36,804 nucleotides of DNA from Candidatus Endomicrobiellum cubanum (lineage in GTDB: Bacteria > Elusimicrobiota > Endomicrobiia > Endomicrobiales > Endomicrobiaceae): assembly GCA_031269735.1 (NCBI GenBank), contig JAISYS010000004.1, positions 1-36,804 of the forward strand, written 5' to 3'. A model generated the notes under the pieces. The model searched no databases, was not told where the DNA came from, and saw nothing but the letters and a program-made list of their open reading frames with translations. Positions 20,707-29,975 of the stretch are shown one piece after another; positions within the stretch are counted from its first letter, which is position 1, and every line of letters starts with the position of its first letter. The translations under genes and the position numbers were made by a program.

Positions 20707-20851
20707 ATTCATAATTTCCCCATATATTTATAAAGTATAAGCATATGGGAATATGTCAAAAAGCGTATACTCAGTAGCAAATAGGCTGCTAAGAAATATT
20801 GATTTTTATCAAAACAAGAAGATAAGTCTGTCTAAAACCTCTCATATAAAC

Positions 20852-20913
20852 AATTTTACCAAATCCATAGAAAGTTTAGCGGTTGTCAAGATTGTCTATA
20901 ATTTGGTAAAATT
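20852..20913. repeat. Perfect 13-bp inverted repeat upstream of carA
   Basis: AATTTTACCAAAT at 20852-20864 and its exact reverse complement ATTTGGTAAAATT at 20901-20913, 36 bases apart, in the 277-base gap before carA. A TATAAT at 20897-20902 touches the right arm, though no good -35 box lies at standard distance. The pair could be an RNA stem in the leader or two half-sites for a repressor. Further left (around 20825) a GTCTGTCTAAAACC stretch resembles the ends of the dispersed elements, and a weak CCCATAT/ATATGGG hairpin follows the upstream gene. Confidence 0.5.
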
Positions 20914-20983
20914 AACAAGTTTTTAGGATATGTTATGTTAGTGGTTTTATTATATACTTGTTTCTGTTATAAAGGATTATACA

Positions 20984-22141
20984 ATGGTAAAGGCTGCTGA
21001 TGACATTTTTGGTAAAAGTTATAAAAAGGCTTATCTAAAACTTTCAAATGGTGTTACACTCATAGGAAGAGCCATTGGAGCTAATGTAATAACCAGCGGG
21101 GAAATGGTTTTTAATACAGGTATGCTTGGCTATAGCGAATCTATGACAGATCCTTCATATTTAGGGCAAATTCTTGTTTTTAGTTTTTGTCTTATTGGCA
21201 ATTACGGAATACCATTCCCCAAAGATGGTAATTTGTTTATGTCAAAAGGCCATGAAAGTGCTTCAATAAAAACGCAAGGTATTATAGTTTCAGATATTTA
21301 CGACGGTTGTCATCATCATGATGGTGATATTGATATACAAGATTGGATGAAAGGACAAGATGTTCCTGGTATTGCAGGAATAGATACCAGATATTTAGTG
21401 CAAATGATTAGGAAAAGCGGAAATCTATGGGGTAAAATTGTCCCTGAAGGTGCCAAAGCTCAAAGTAAAGAAAAATTTGAATTTCTAAAAAATTTTAAAG
21501 ACGATGAATATGTCGACCCGTCAAAATATAACCTAATGCCATCTGTGTCAACAAAAGAAATATTGTATATGGGAAAAGGTGGGAAAACTATTTCTGTTAT
21601 CGACTGTGGTGCTAAGTGGAACATTATGCGGATGCTGATGGAAAGAGGGTGTAATGTTAAAGTTTTACCTTGGGATACAGATTTTTCCAAAATAGAATGT
21701 GATGGTTGGGTGATAAGTAATGGTCCTGGCGATCCTAAAAATACTAAAGATTTGGTTGATAGAATAAGAAAAGATGTTCTAGGGTCAAATAAACCTATCT
21801 TGGGTATATGTTTAGGACACCAACTTTTGGCTTTAGCTTCTGGTGCAAAAACTAAAAGATTAAATCATGGGCATAGAAGCCACAATCAGCCTGTTTTTTC
21901 GCTTCCAGAAAGAAAAGCTTATATGTCTAGCCAAAATCACAGATATGCTGTGGAAAAAAGTTCAATACAGCCAAATTGGCAATTGTGGTTTGAAAATGCA
22001 AACGATGACTCCGTAGAAGGATTAAGACATAAAACAAAACCTTTTATATCGGTTCAGTTTCATCCTGAAGCGTCAAGTGGACCAAATGACACATCTTGGA
22101 TAATGGATAAGTTTGTAAAGTTTGTAGAAGAAAAGAGGTAA
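20984..22141 (+). CDS. carA: Carbamoyl-phosphate synthase small (glutaminase) subunit
   Basis: Releases ammonia from glutamine for the large subunit, feeding pyrimidines and arginine. The 385-residue product has the N-terminal CarA domain (AYLKLSNGVTLIGRAIGA, GEMVFNTGMLGYSESMTDPSYLGQI, GIAGIDTRYLVQMIRKSG) and a C-terminal class I amidotransferase domain: VISNGPGDP, the nucleophile in GICLGHQLLALASGAKTKRLNHGHRSHNQPV (Cys276), and the His-Glu pair in VQFHPEASSGPNDT. It starts MVKAADDIFGKSYKKAYLKL with AAAGGA upstream. A broken permease gene separates it from carB, so the usual carAB coupling is lost. Confidence 0.96.
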   Translation: MVKAADDIFGKSYKKAYLKLSNGVTLIGRAIGANVITSGEMVFNTGMLGYSESMTDPSYLGQILVFSFCLIGNYGIPFPKDGNLFMSKGHESASIKTQGIIVSDIYDGCHHHDGDIDIQDWMKGQDVPGIAGIDTRYLVQMIRKSGNLWGKIVPEGAKAQSKEKFEFLKNFKDDEYVDPSKYNLMPSVSTKEILYMGKGGKTISVIDCGAKWNIMRMLMERGCNVKVLPWDTDFSKIECDGWVISNGPGDPKNTKDLVDRIRKDVLGSNKPILGICLGHQLLALASGAKTKRLNHGHRSHNQPVFSLPERKAYMSSQNHRYAVEKSSIQPNWQLWFENANDDSVEGLRHKTKPFISVQFHPEASSGPNDTSWIMDKFVKFVEEKR

Positions 22142-22165
22142 TTTTAAATTAAAGTACTACATTTT

Positions 22166-23363
22166 ATGCAAGATAGTAATCAAGAACATTTAAAAAGAGA
22201 TTTAAGTGAACGGCATATACACCTAATAGCAATTGGTGGCTCTATAGGTGTTGGTATTTTTTTTGCTGTAGGAAACTCGATTGCCTCTGCTGGCCCATCT
22301 ATACTGTTATCTTATATTTTAAGTAGCATTGTAATTTATTTAATTATGCGTGCTTTGGGGGAAATCGCTGTTGAAGAGCCTATTTCTGGTTCGTTTAGTG
22401 TATATGCGTATAAGTTTATAAGTCCTTGTGTAGGTTTTGTAGTAGGTTGGTCGTATTGGTTTTTATGGTCACTAAGTTGTATGGTACAGATAGGTATATA
22501 TTGCAACTTTTGGTGGCCTTTTTTACCACAATGGATACCTGCATTTTTGACTTTAGGGTTTATAACATGTATAAATTTGCTAAATGTTAAGTTGTTTGGA
22601 GAGCTTGGATTTTGGCTTGCATTAGTAAAAGTTTTTGCTTTAGTGTCTATTATTGTTGCAGGTATTGTAATTCTTTTTTCAAGAATTACTGGTAATGATT
22701 TATTTAGATTTTCAAATCTGTGTTTGCTTTTATAGGTGTTGAATACATATTGCCCATTTCTGTTATTTTATGTATTTTACCTTGGTAAAAGGCAATGGTT
22801 TCCAAGAAAGTGCTTTTGTTACAACATTTTTAGGGTGTGGGATAAAAAATTTCTTCAATACTAAATTTTGTAGTTATTTTGGTAGCTACGTCAGCATGTA
22901 ATAGTGGTATTTTTAGTAATGGTAGAGTGCTTTACAATCTTGCTTTAAGGAAAGATACTCCAACTTTTTTGACTAAGACTTCTTTATCAAAAGTCCCTAT
23001 TAATGCTATTTTGATTTCTTCTGCATTTGTATCGATAGGTGTAATTGTGAATTTTTTTATACCAGAAAAGGCATTCTTGTTTCTTGCAAATATCACTATA
23101 ACTTTAACTATTTTTACTTGGAGTGTTATAGTTGTAGTTCAAATGAAACATAGACATTTTCTGAGCAAAGAAGAAATTGCCAATTTAAAGTACCCGATGC
23201 CTTTTTATCCGTATTCAAATATTTTAATTTTCATTATTTTAGCTATGTCAAGTGTTAGTTTATAGCAGATAGCAGTAGACGCAACTCTATGTTTATGGGA
23301 TTAGTATGTTTAGCTATACTCTATATTGTTTATAAAATATTTTTAAGAAATAAAACAGCATAA
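22166..23363 (+). pseudogene. Decayed amino-acid permease (APC family)
   Basis: The first frame (22166-22735) is a convincing N-terminal part of an amino-acid/polyamine/organocation permease: LKRDLSERHIHLIAIGGSIGVGIFFAVGNSIASAGPS, then five to six membrane helices. It ends in a frameshift near 22720. Remnants continue in other frames (GVEYILPISVILCILPW, then a stop) and a third frame (22879-23265) holds later helices with SACNSGIFSNGRVLYNLALRKDTP and PINAILISSAFVSIGVIVNFF. A last membrane helix, in another frame, ends at 23363. At least three lesions plus missing sequence after the sixth helix mean it cannot be functional. The original substrate was an amino acid; which one is not clear. Confidence 0.9.
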
Positions 23364-23469
23364 TCATAATAATCATAAATAATAGATAAAATAAAGCTCT
23401 ACTAGGTATAGAATGCATTAAGTTTTTTAACGCAATTGTGTCAGTGTATATAAGTTTAAGAGGAAAGTT

Positions 23470-26400
23470 ATGCCAATTTTAGATTTTTTGTTGCCAAAAA
23501 ACGGGAAAAAGCAAAAAGTAATTTTATTAGGTTCTGGTGCTTTGTCTATAGGACAAGCTGGAGAATTTGATTACTCTGGCTCTCAAGCTGTAAAAGCTTT
23601 AGAAGAAGAAGGTCTAGAAGTTATAATTATTAATCCTAATATTGCTTCAGTACAGACAAATAAAGGTCCAAATAAAAAAGTATACTTATATCCCATAACG
23701 CCTTTTTGGGTTGAAAAGATTATTAAAATAGAAGAGCCTGCTGCTATTATATCAAGTTTTGGTGGGCAGACATCTTTAAACTGTGTTATAGCTTTGGCAA
23801 AAAGTGGAGTACTAAAAAAATATAATGTTAAAGTTTTAGGAACTCAAGTAGATGCACTTGAACTTTCAGAAGACAGAGATCTTTTTGCTCAAAAAATGAA
23901 ATCTATAGGTGTTCCAATTGCAAAAAGTCACGCTGTGTCTACAGTTACAGAAGCTTTAGAAACAGCACAAAAAATAGGGTACCCTGTTATAACTAGATCT
24001 GCATTTGCACTTGGAGGACTTGGATCAGGACTTGCAAAAAATGAGATAGAGTTAAAGAAGCTTACACAATCAGCATTGATGATGGCACCTCAAGTTTTGA
24101 TTGAAAGATCATTACACGGTTGGAAAGAAATAGAGTATGAAGTGATGCGCGATAAAACCGGAAACACCATAACTATATGTAATATGGAAAATTTCGATCC
24201 TATGGGTATACATACTGGCGATTCTATAGTTATAGCTCCCTGTCAAACAATAAATAACACAGAAAACAATATGCTAAGGGATACTGCACTTAAAATTGCA
24301 CAAAGTGTAGATATTGTTGGGGAATGTAATGTTCAATATGCTTTAAACCCTCAAGATTATGGTTTTTACGTTATAGAAATTAATGCTAGACTCTCTCGCT
24401 CTAGCGCTTTAGCAAGTAAGGCAACGGGCTATCCGATTGCCTATATAGCTGCAAAAATAGTTATAGGTTTTGATTTGCTTGAACTTAAGAATCCTGTTAC
24501 TGACACAACTTCAGCGTTTTATGAACCTTCTTTGGATTACGTTACTTTAAAGGTTCCTCGTTGGGACTTGAGCAAATTTACTGGTGTGTCAAAAAATCTT
24601 GGTACTCAAATGAAGTCTGTAGGAGAAGTTATGGCTATAGGCAGAAACTTCTGTGAAGTTATGCAAAAAGCTTTAAGAATGGTAAACGAAAATGACAATG
24701 GAATAACATCAAACGTGTTTGTTGATACTACAGATGATGAGCTAGAAAAGGAACTTATATTTCCTACAAACTTGAGAATTTTTGCTATATACGAGTCTTT
24801 TAAAAGAGGTAAGACATTAGAACATATTTATGAAAAAACCAATATAGATTATTGGTTTTTATCTCATATTTTGTACTTATCAAAAGTCGAAAAAGGGTTA
24901 TTAGATTTTTTTAAAGAAAATGTTACCAAACAAGATGCTTTTACTGTTAAAGATATTTATAATGCATTTAATCGATTATCAAAAGAACATTTGCATCGCC
25001 TTAAATCAAGAGGTTTTTCTGATTTTCAACTTACAAAAATATTTTTAAAGGCTTGTTTAAATCCTGAAATAAAACTGAGTATAAAGCAAGTAAGAACTTT
25101 ATCTTTTGGAATAAGAAAGTTAAGAAAGAAGTTGACTATAGTGCCTATTGTGAAACAAATAGACACGACTTCTTCAGAGCATCCTACAAAATCTAACTAT
25201 TTATATCTTACTTATGACGGTATATACAGCGATGTTTCTCCTAAAAAAAATTCTAAAAGCATTATAACTTTAGGAAGTGGCAGCTATCGTATAGGCAGTA
25301 GTTTGGAATTTGACTGGTGTTCTGTGATGACGAGCAGTTACTTTAAAAATAAAAAATATGACAGTGTTATTATAAATTGTAATCCAGAAACGGTTTCTAC
25401 AGATTACAGCGCTTCTGACAGGCTTTATTTTGAAGAGCTTTCTTATGAAAGAGTTTTAGATATTATAGATATTGAAAAACCTAAAGGTGTAATAGCGTGT
25501 ATGGGTGGTCAAAATCCTAATAATTTAATTGTGCCTTTAAGTCAAGCAAAAGTAAATATTTTAGGACATAGTCCTAAAAGCGTTGACGGAGCAGAAGATA
25601 GAGAAAAATTTTCTGCAATGCTTGATAAACTTGGTATTGATCAACCAAAATGGACGTCTGCTATTTCTATTGCCGAGATAGAAAAGTTTATAGAAAAGGT
25701 TGGTTTCCCTGTATTGATACGTCCAAGTTTTGTTTTATCAGGCACATTAATGAATGTTGCAAATGATAAAGCTAGTTTAAATTATTATTTATCTCTTACA
25801 AAAGATATATCTAGAGATTATCCTGTAGTGATTTCTAAATTTATTCTTGACGCCAAAGAAATAGAATGCGATGGTGTTGCTAAAAATGGAGAAGTGATAC
25901 TTTCGCTTGTTAGTGAACATATAGAAAATGCAGGGGTGCATAGTGGGGATGCTACAATAGTATTTCCTGCTCAAAAAATATACACGCATACTGTAAATGT
26001 CATAAAAGATATAGTTAGAAAGATAGTAAAAGGGCTCAATTTAAATGGACCTTTCAATATACAGTTTATAGCTAGAGATAATGATGTTAAAGTTATTGAA
26101 TGTAATGCAAGAGCTTCAAGATCTTTTCCATTTATTTCAAAAGTTTCTGGTATTAACTTATCGGAACTTTCATGTAAAGTGATGAACAATGAAAAAGTTA
26201 AAAAAATTTTACTAGATGAAAGTGAACTTGCTCATATTGGAGTTAAAGCTTCGATCTTTAGTTTTCAGAGGTTAGACGGTGCAGATCCAGTTATTGGTGT
26301 GGAAATGACATCTACCGGTGAAGTTGGCTGTTTGGGAGAAAAATTTAATCATGCAATGATTCTTTCAATGGAAGCAACTCAAATAAAGAAACCTCAAAAA

Positions 26401-26784
26401 GGTGTTCTTTTAAGTACGGGAAGAGAAAAAGATAAAGTTAAGTTTATGGAAGTAGTGGATAATGTATATAAATTAGGTGTTTCTATTTATGCCACAAAAG
26501 GAACTGCAAAGTATCTTGAAGATAGAGGTTATAAAGTAAACGTTGTACATTGGAATAGAAGTCCAAGAGCTATAGACGTTATAATAGATGGTAAAGTTGA
26601 TTTTATTATAAATATTAATAAAAATTTAAGTGTAGACGAACTTAACCATAATTCTGAAATAAGAAAGACAGCAGTTAGGTGTGGATGCTCTATACTTACA
26701 AATTTAGAAAAAGTGATAGCGTACTTGAGAGCTTATGATTCTTATGGAGAATTACAAAATATAGAAAATTGTATCACGTTATAA
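23470..26784 (+). CDS. carB: Carbamoyl-phosphate synthase large subunit
   Basis: Makes carbamoyl phosphate from bicarbonate, two ATP and ammonia passed from CarA. The 1104-residue product has two ATP-grasp halves. The first starts VILLGSGALSIGQAGEFDYSGSQAVKAL, with ALGGLGSG and VIEINARLSRSSALASKATGYPIA. The second starts IITLGSGSYRIGSSLEFDWC, with VLIRPSFVLSG and VIECNARASRSFPFISKVSG. A middle oligomerisation domain separates them, and the C-terminal MGS-like allosteric domain (from about 980; VLLSTGREKDKVKFME, YATKGTAKYLEDRGY) binds effectors. Slightly longer than the usual ~1070. AGAGGAAAG precedes the ATG. purF follows after 37 bases. Confidence 0.97.
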   Translation: MPILDFLLPKNGKKQKVILLGSGALSIGQAGEFDYSGSQAVKALEEEGLEVIIINPNIASVQTNKGPNKKVYLYPITPFWVEKIIKIEEPAAIISSFGGQTSLNCVIALAKSGVLKKYNVKVLGTQVDALELSEDRDLFAQKMKSIGVPIAKSHAVSTVTEALETAQKIGYPVITRSAFALGGLGSGLAKNEIELKKLTQSALMMAPQVLIERSLHGWKEIEYEVMRDKTGNTITICNMENFDPMGIHTGDSIVIAPCQTINNTENNMLRDTALKIAQSVDIVGECNVQYALNPQDYGFYVIEINARLSRSSALASKATGYPIAYIAAKIVIGFDLLELKNPVTDTTSAFYEPSLDYVTLKVPRWDLSKFTGVSKNLGTQMKSVGEVMAIGRNFCEVMQKALRMVNENDNGITSNVFVDTTDDELEKELIFPTNLRIFAIYESFKRGKTLEHIYEKTNIDYWFLSHILYLSKVEKGLLDFFKENVTKQDAFTVKDIYNAFNRLSKEHLHRLKSRGFSDFQLTKIFLKACLNPEIKLSIKQVRTLSFGIRKLRKKLTIVPIVKQIDTTSSEHPTKSNYLYLTYDGIYSDVSPKKNSKSIITLGSGSYRIGSSLEFDWCSVMTSSYFKNKKYDSVIINCNPETVSTDYSASDRLYFEELSYERVLDIIDIEKPKGVIACMGGQNPNNLIVPLSQAKVNILGHSPKSVDGAEDREKFSAMLDKLGIDQPKWTSAISIAEIEKFIEKVGFPVLIRPSFVLSGTLMNVANDKASLNYYLSLTKDISRDYPVVISKFILDAKEIECDGVAKNGEVILSLVSEHIENAGVHSGDATIVFPAQKIYTHTVNVIKDIVRKIVKGLNLNGPFNIQFIARDNDVKVIECNARASRSFPFISKVSGINLSELSCKVMNNEKVKKILLDESELAHIGVKASIFSFQRLDGADPVIGVEMTSTGEVGCLGEKFNHAMILSMEATQIKKPQKGVLLSTGREKDKVKFMEVVDNVYKLGVSIYATKGTAKYLEDRGYKVNVVHWNRSPRAIDVIIDGKVDFIININKNLSVDELNHNSEIRKTAVRCGCSILTNLEKVIAYLRAYDSYGELQNIENCITL

Positions 26785-26821
26785 GCATGGAGCTGTCATA
26801 GTTTGTAAAAGGATTAGATTT

Positions 26822-28207
26822 ATGTGCGGTATAATTGGTATTGAAAATAATGAAAATGCGTCCATTTTAGCTTCCCTTGGCTTGGTTACATTGCAACATA
26901 GAGGGGAAGAATCTGCAGGGATTACAATTAGTGGTAAAGGAAAAATGAAAACTTTTACTGCTATGGGGCTTGTTTCTGAATTTTTTAATGAAGATATTTT
27001 ACTAAACAAGCTTCCAGGAACAGCTGCTATAGGACATGTTAGGTATACAACTTCCGCAAAAAGTTCTTTAATTAATGCTCAACCTTTTCAAATGAGTTGT
27101 ATTCACGGAAATATCGCAGTAGCTCATAATGGTAATATAACAAACTTTCCAAAACTCAAGCAAGAGCTTTTAAAAAAAGGTGCGATTTTTAACCACACAT
27201 CAGATACAGAAATATTATTGCATCTTATTGCTATGTCTAAGGGGAGTTTAGCAAATATAGTTGCAACTTCATTATGTAAATTAGAAGGGGCGTTTTCTTT
27301 AGTAATACTTAAAGATAAAACTATTGTTGGAGCAAGAGATGAGTATGGTTTTAGACCTTTAGTGCTTGGAAAAGTAGATAGTTCTTATATAATAGCTTCT
27401 GAAAGTGCAGCTGTTGAAGTTATAGGGGGCACATATGTTAGAGATGTAAAACCCGGTGAAGTTGTAGTTATAGAAAACGGGCAAATAAAAAAATCGTTTT
27501 TATATAAACAACCCAAAAAGCAAAATACTTGCATATTTGAACAAGTATATTTTTCAAGGCCTGACAGTATAATGTTTGGAAAAACTGTTGAAGCTGCAAG
27601 AGTTAAAATGGGCCAATTTCTTGCTCGACAAATGAGGGATATAAAAGCAGATATTGTTATGCCAGTGCCAGACTCAGGCTATTTTGCCGCTTTGGGGTTT
27701 GCAAGAGCATCTAATATCCCTTTTGAAAATGGTTTTATTAAAAATCATTATGTTGGACGTTCATTTATAAAACCATCACAAAGTTTAAGAGATTTAACCA
27801 CTAAGCTTAAACTACGTCCTATAAAAGAACTTGTAGCAGGAAAAGAGATAATTCTGATAGACGATTCTATAGTTAGGGGGACAACTTCAAGAGAGCTTAT
27901 AAATCTTTTAAAAAATTGCGATGTAAAAAAGATTCATTTTGCAATATCTTGTCCTCCAATTGTAGGACCTTGTTACTACGGTATAGATACACCTAATAAA
28001 GAGTATTTGATTGCAGCAAATAACTCTGTAGAAGAAATAAGAAAATATTTAGGAGTAGAGAGTTTAACTTTTTTAAGTTTAGAAAATCTTGTTAAAGCTT
28101 GTTCTTACGAAGGGAAAAAAGATAATCTATTTTGTAAATCGTGCTTTACAGGAAAATATATTACAAAATTTCAAAGAATGGGACTTTCTAAAAAACTTAA
28201 TGTGTAA
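26822..28207 (+). CDS. purF: Amidophosphoribosyltransferase
   Basis: First committed step of purine synthesis: PRPP and glutamine to phosphoribosylamine. The 461-residue product begins Met-Cys, so the Ntn-type nucleophile Cys2 is exposed simply by loss of Met, with no propeptide to cleave. The glutaminase half shows LQHRGEESAGI, IGHVRYTTSAKSS and AHNGNITNF, then HTSDTEILLHLI; the phosphoribosyltransferase half has the PRPP loop IILIDDSIVRGTTSRELI (~342-359). Cysteines in NTCIFEQVYFSRPDS, VGPCYYG and the late FCKSCFTGKY match the spacing of the iron-sulfur ligands of the Bacillus-type enzyme, fitting an anaerobe. It is probably co-transcribed with carB. Confidence 0.96.
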   Translation: MCGIIGIENNENASILASLGLVTLQHRGEESAGITISGKGKMKTFTAMGLVSEFFNEDILLNKLPGTAAIGHVRYTTSAKSSLINAQPFQMSCIHGNIAVAHNGNITNFPKLKQELLKKGAIFNHTSDTEILLHLIAMSKGSLANIVATSLCKLEGAFSLVILKDKTIVGARDEYGFRPLVLGKVDSSYIIASESAAVEVIGGTYVRDVKPGEVVVIENGQIKKSFLYKQPKKQNTCIFEQVYFSRPDSIMFGKTVEAARVKMGQFLARQMRDIKADIVMPVPDSGYFAALGFARASNIPFENGFIKNHYVGRSFIKPSQSLRDLTTKLKLRPIKELVAGKEIILIDDSIVRGTTSRELINLLKNCDVKKIHFAISCPPIVGPCYYGIDTPNKEYLIAANNSVEEIRKYLGVESLTFLSLENLVKACSYEGKKDNLFCKSCFTGKYITKFQRMGLSKKLNV

Positions 28208-28336
28208 ATTGCTATAAAATTTTTGACAATGCAAGGAAAAAAATGTGAGATTTATCGTGTAAAAGCACAAATTTTTTAATACAGTAGTCTCCAAAAGGCA
28301 CAGTAACTATATGGGTTAATAGTTTTTTACATACTC
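28202..28336 (+). repeat. Dispersed intergenic element, copy B
   Basis: It overlaps the purF stop and fills the gap to pyrG. Landmarks in order are TTGACAATGCAAG, TTTATCGTGT, AAAAGCACAAATT, TTTTTTAATACAG, CCAAAAGGCACAGTAA and GGGTTAATAGTTTTTTAC. They align along the whole length with the element after atpC and, on the minus strand, with the element between atpH and atpA. Outer ends are looser inverted repeats than in the other copies, so the limits are uncertain by several bases. Confidence 0.65.
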
Positions 28337-28363
28337 AGAATAAATATAAGGAAGGCTGTTAAA

Positions 28364-29944
28364 ATGGCAAAGTATATTTTTATTACCGGTGGGGTTGTAA
28401 GTTCTTTAGGCAAAGGAATTTCTGGAGCAAGTATAGGTAAGCTTCTTCAACTACACGGATTTAAAGTTAACATGATAAAGTTTGATCCTTATATTAATGT
28501 TGATCCGGGTACTATGAATCCATATCAACATGGTGAAGTATTTGTAACCACAGATGGCGCAGAATCTGATTTGGATTTGGGTACTTATGAAAGATTTCTA
28601 GATGTTTACACTAGCAAGGCTAATACAAATACAGCTGGTGATATTTATAAAACTGTAATAACAAAAGAAAGAAGGGGTGACTATGATGGCGCTACTGTTC
28701 AAGTTATCCCTCACATTACAGATGAAATTAAAAGACGTTTTGCAGCATTAAAAGACGAGTGTGACATATCCATAATAGAAATAGGTGGTACAGTTGGAGA
28801 TATTGAAGGACTTCCTTTCATGGAAGCAGCAAGACAATTTAAACTAGAAAATAAGGCAGAAGATATCCTTAGTATACATGTAACGCTTGTGCCTTACATT
28901 GCAGGAGCGCATGAATTAAAAACAAAGCCTACACAACACTCTGTTAACAAACTTAGAGAGATAGGTATTTCTCCAGATATAATTATTTGTAGAACAGAAT
29001 ATCCGTTAGATGAGTCTTTAAAGAAGAAAATTTCTCTTTTTTGTAATGTAAGACAAGATTGTGTTGTAGAAGCTATGGATGCTGCATCTATATATTATAT
29101 TCCAGAAGCTTTATACAATCAAAAAGTAGATGTTGTAGTAATAGAAAAACTTAACATAAAGCCGAAATCAAAGTTTGATAAGGCTTGGTTTGCAAAAATA
29201 AAATCTTTAGGTGAAAATAATAAAATAGTCAAAATTGCCGTTGTAGGGAAATATGCAGATCTGAAAGATGCTTATAAATCCATAGATGAATCTTTAAATA
29301 TTGCAGCTTCAGAGTTAAAAGCTAAAGCAGAAGTGCATTATCTTGGAGCAGAAGACAAAAATTTAATTAGTAAGCTTAAAAGTTATGACGGTATTTTAGT
29401 TCCTGGAGGTTTTGGAAATAGAGGAATAGAAGGTAAAATTAAAGCTATAACTTATGCCAGGGAAAATAAAATACCATTCTTTGGTATATGCCTTGGAATG
29501 CAATGCAGTGTTATAGAAGCAGCAAGAAATTTGGCAAAACTAAATGATGCAAATTCAACAGAATTTGATGAGACAACAAAATACCCTGTAATAAAGATTC
29601 TTGATGAGCAAAAAAATGTTAAGTACAGGGGTGGTACTATGCGATTAGGCAATTATAAAGCCGAAATCAAGAAAAATACTTTAGCTCATAGTTTGTACAA
29701 GGCAACTGAAATTGAAGAAAGACACAGGCATAGGTATGAGTTAAATCCTGAGTTTGTTGAAACATTAGAAAAATCAGGAATGACAGTAAGCGCATACCAT
29801 AAAAAAGTTTTACCCGAAATAGTAGAAATTAAAGAACATTCATTTTTTATAGGGGTGCAATTTCATCCAGAATTTGGTTCTAGACCAATGAAGGCTCATC
29901 CTATTTTTAAAGGATTTATCAGTGCTGCTTTAAAAAATAAATAA
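28364..29944 (+). CDS. pyrG: CTP synthase
   Basis: Makes CTP from UTP, ATP and glutamine. The 526-residue product has the synthase domain (KYIFITGGVVSSLGKGISGASIGKLL with the P-loop-like motif; KFDPYINVDPGTMNPYQHGEVFVTTDGAESDLDLGTYERFLD) and a C-terminal glutaminase domain with the nucleophile in FFGICLGMQCSV (Cys376) and the His-Glu pair in GVQFHPEFGSRP. Slightly shorter than the usual 535-545. AAGGAAGG precedes the ATG. It lies just after copy B of the dispersed repeat and 31 bases before nspC. Confidence 0.97.
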   Translation: MAKYIFITGGVVSSLGKGISGASIGKLLQLHGFKVNMIKFDPYINVDPGTMNPYQHGEVFVTTDGAESDLDLGTYERFLDVYTSKANTNTAGDIYKTVITKERRGDYDGATVQVIPHITDEIKRRFAALKDECDISIIEIGGTVGDIEGLPFMEAARQFKLENKAEDILSIHVTLVPYIAGAHELKTKPTQHSVNKLREIGISPDIIICRTEYPLDESLKKKISLFCNVRQDCVVEAMDAASIYYIPEALYNQKVDVVVIEKLNIKPKSKFDKAWFAKIKSLGENNKIVKIAVVGKYADLKDAYKSIDESLNIAASELKAKAEVHYLGAEDKNLISKLKSYDGILVPGGFGNRGIEGKIKAITYARENKIPFFGICLGMQCSVIEAARNLAKLNDANSTEFDETTKYPVIKILDEQKNVKYRGGTMRLGNYKAEIKKNTLAHSLYKATEIEERHRHRYELNPEFVETLEKSGMTVSAYHKKVLPEIVEIKEHSFFIGVQFHPEFGSRPMKAHPIFKGFISAALKNK

Positions 29945-29975
29945 TATATTTTGCATGAGCAATAAGGATTTTTAT

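Noticed and set aside
23380-23469. Short TGCATTAA/TTAACGCA hairpin before carB as a further copy of the dispersed repeat
   Set aside because: Only the inner end motif matches; the core blocks shared by the other three copies are absent.
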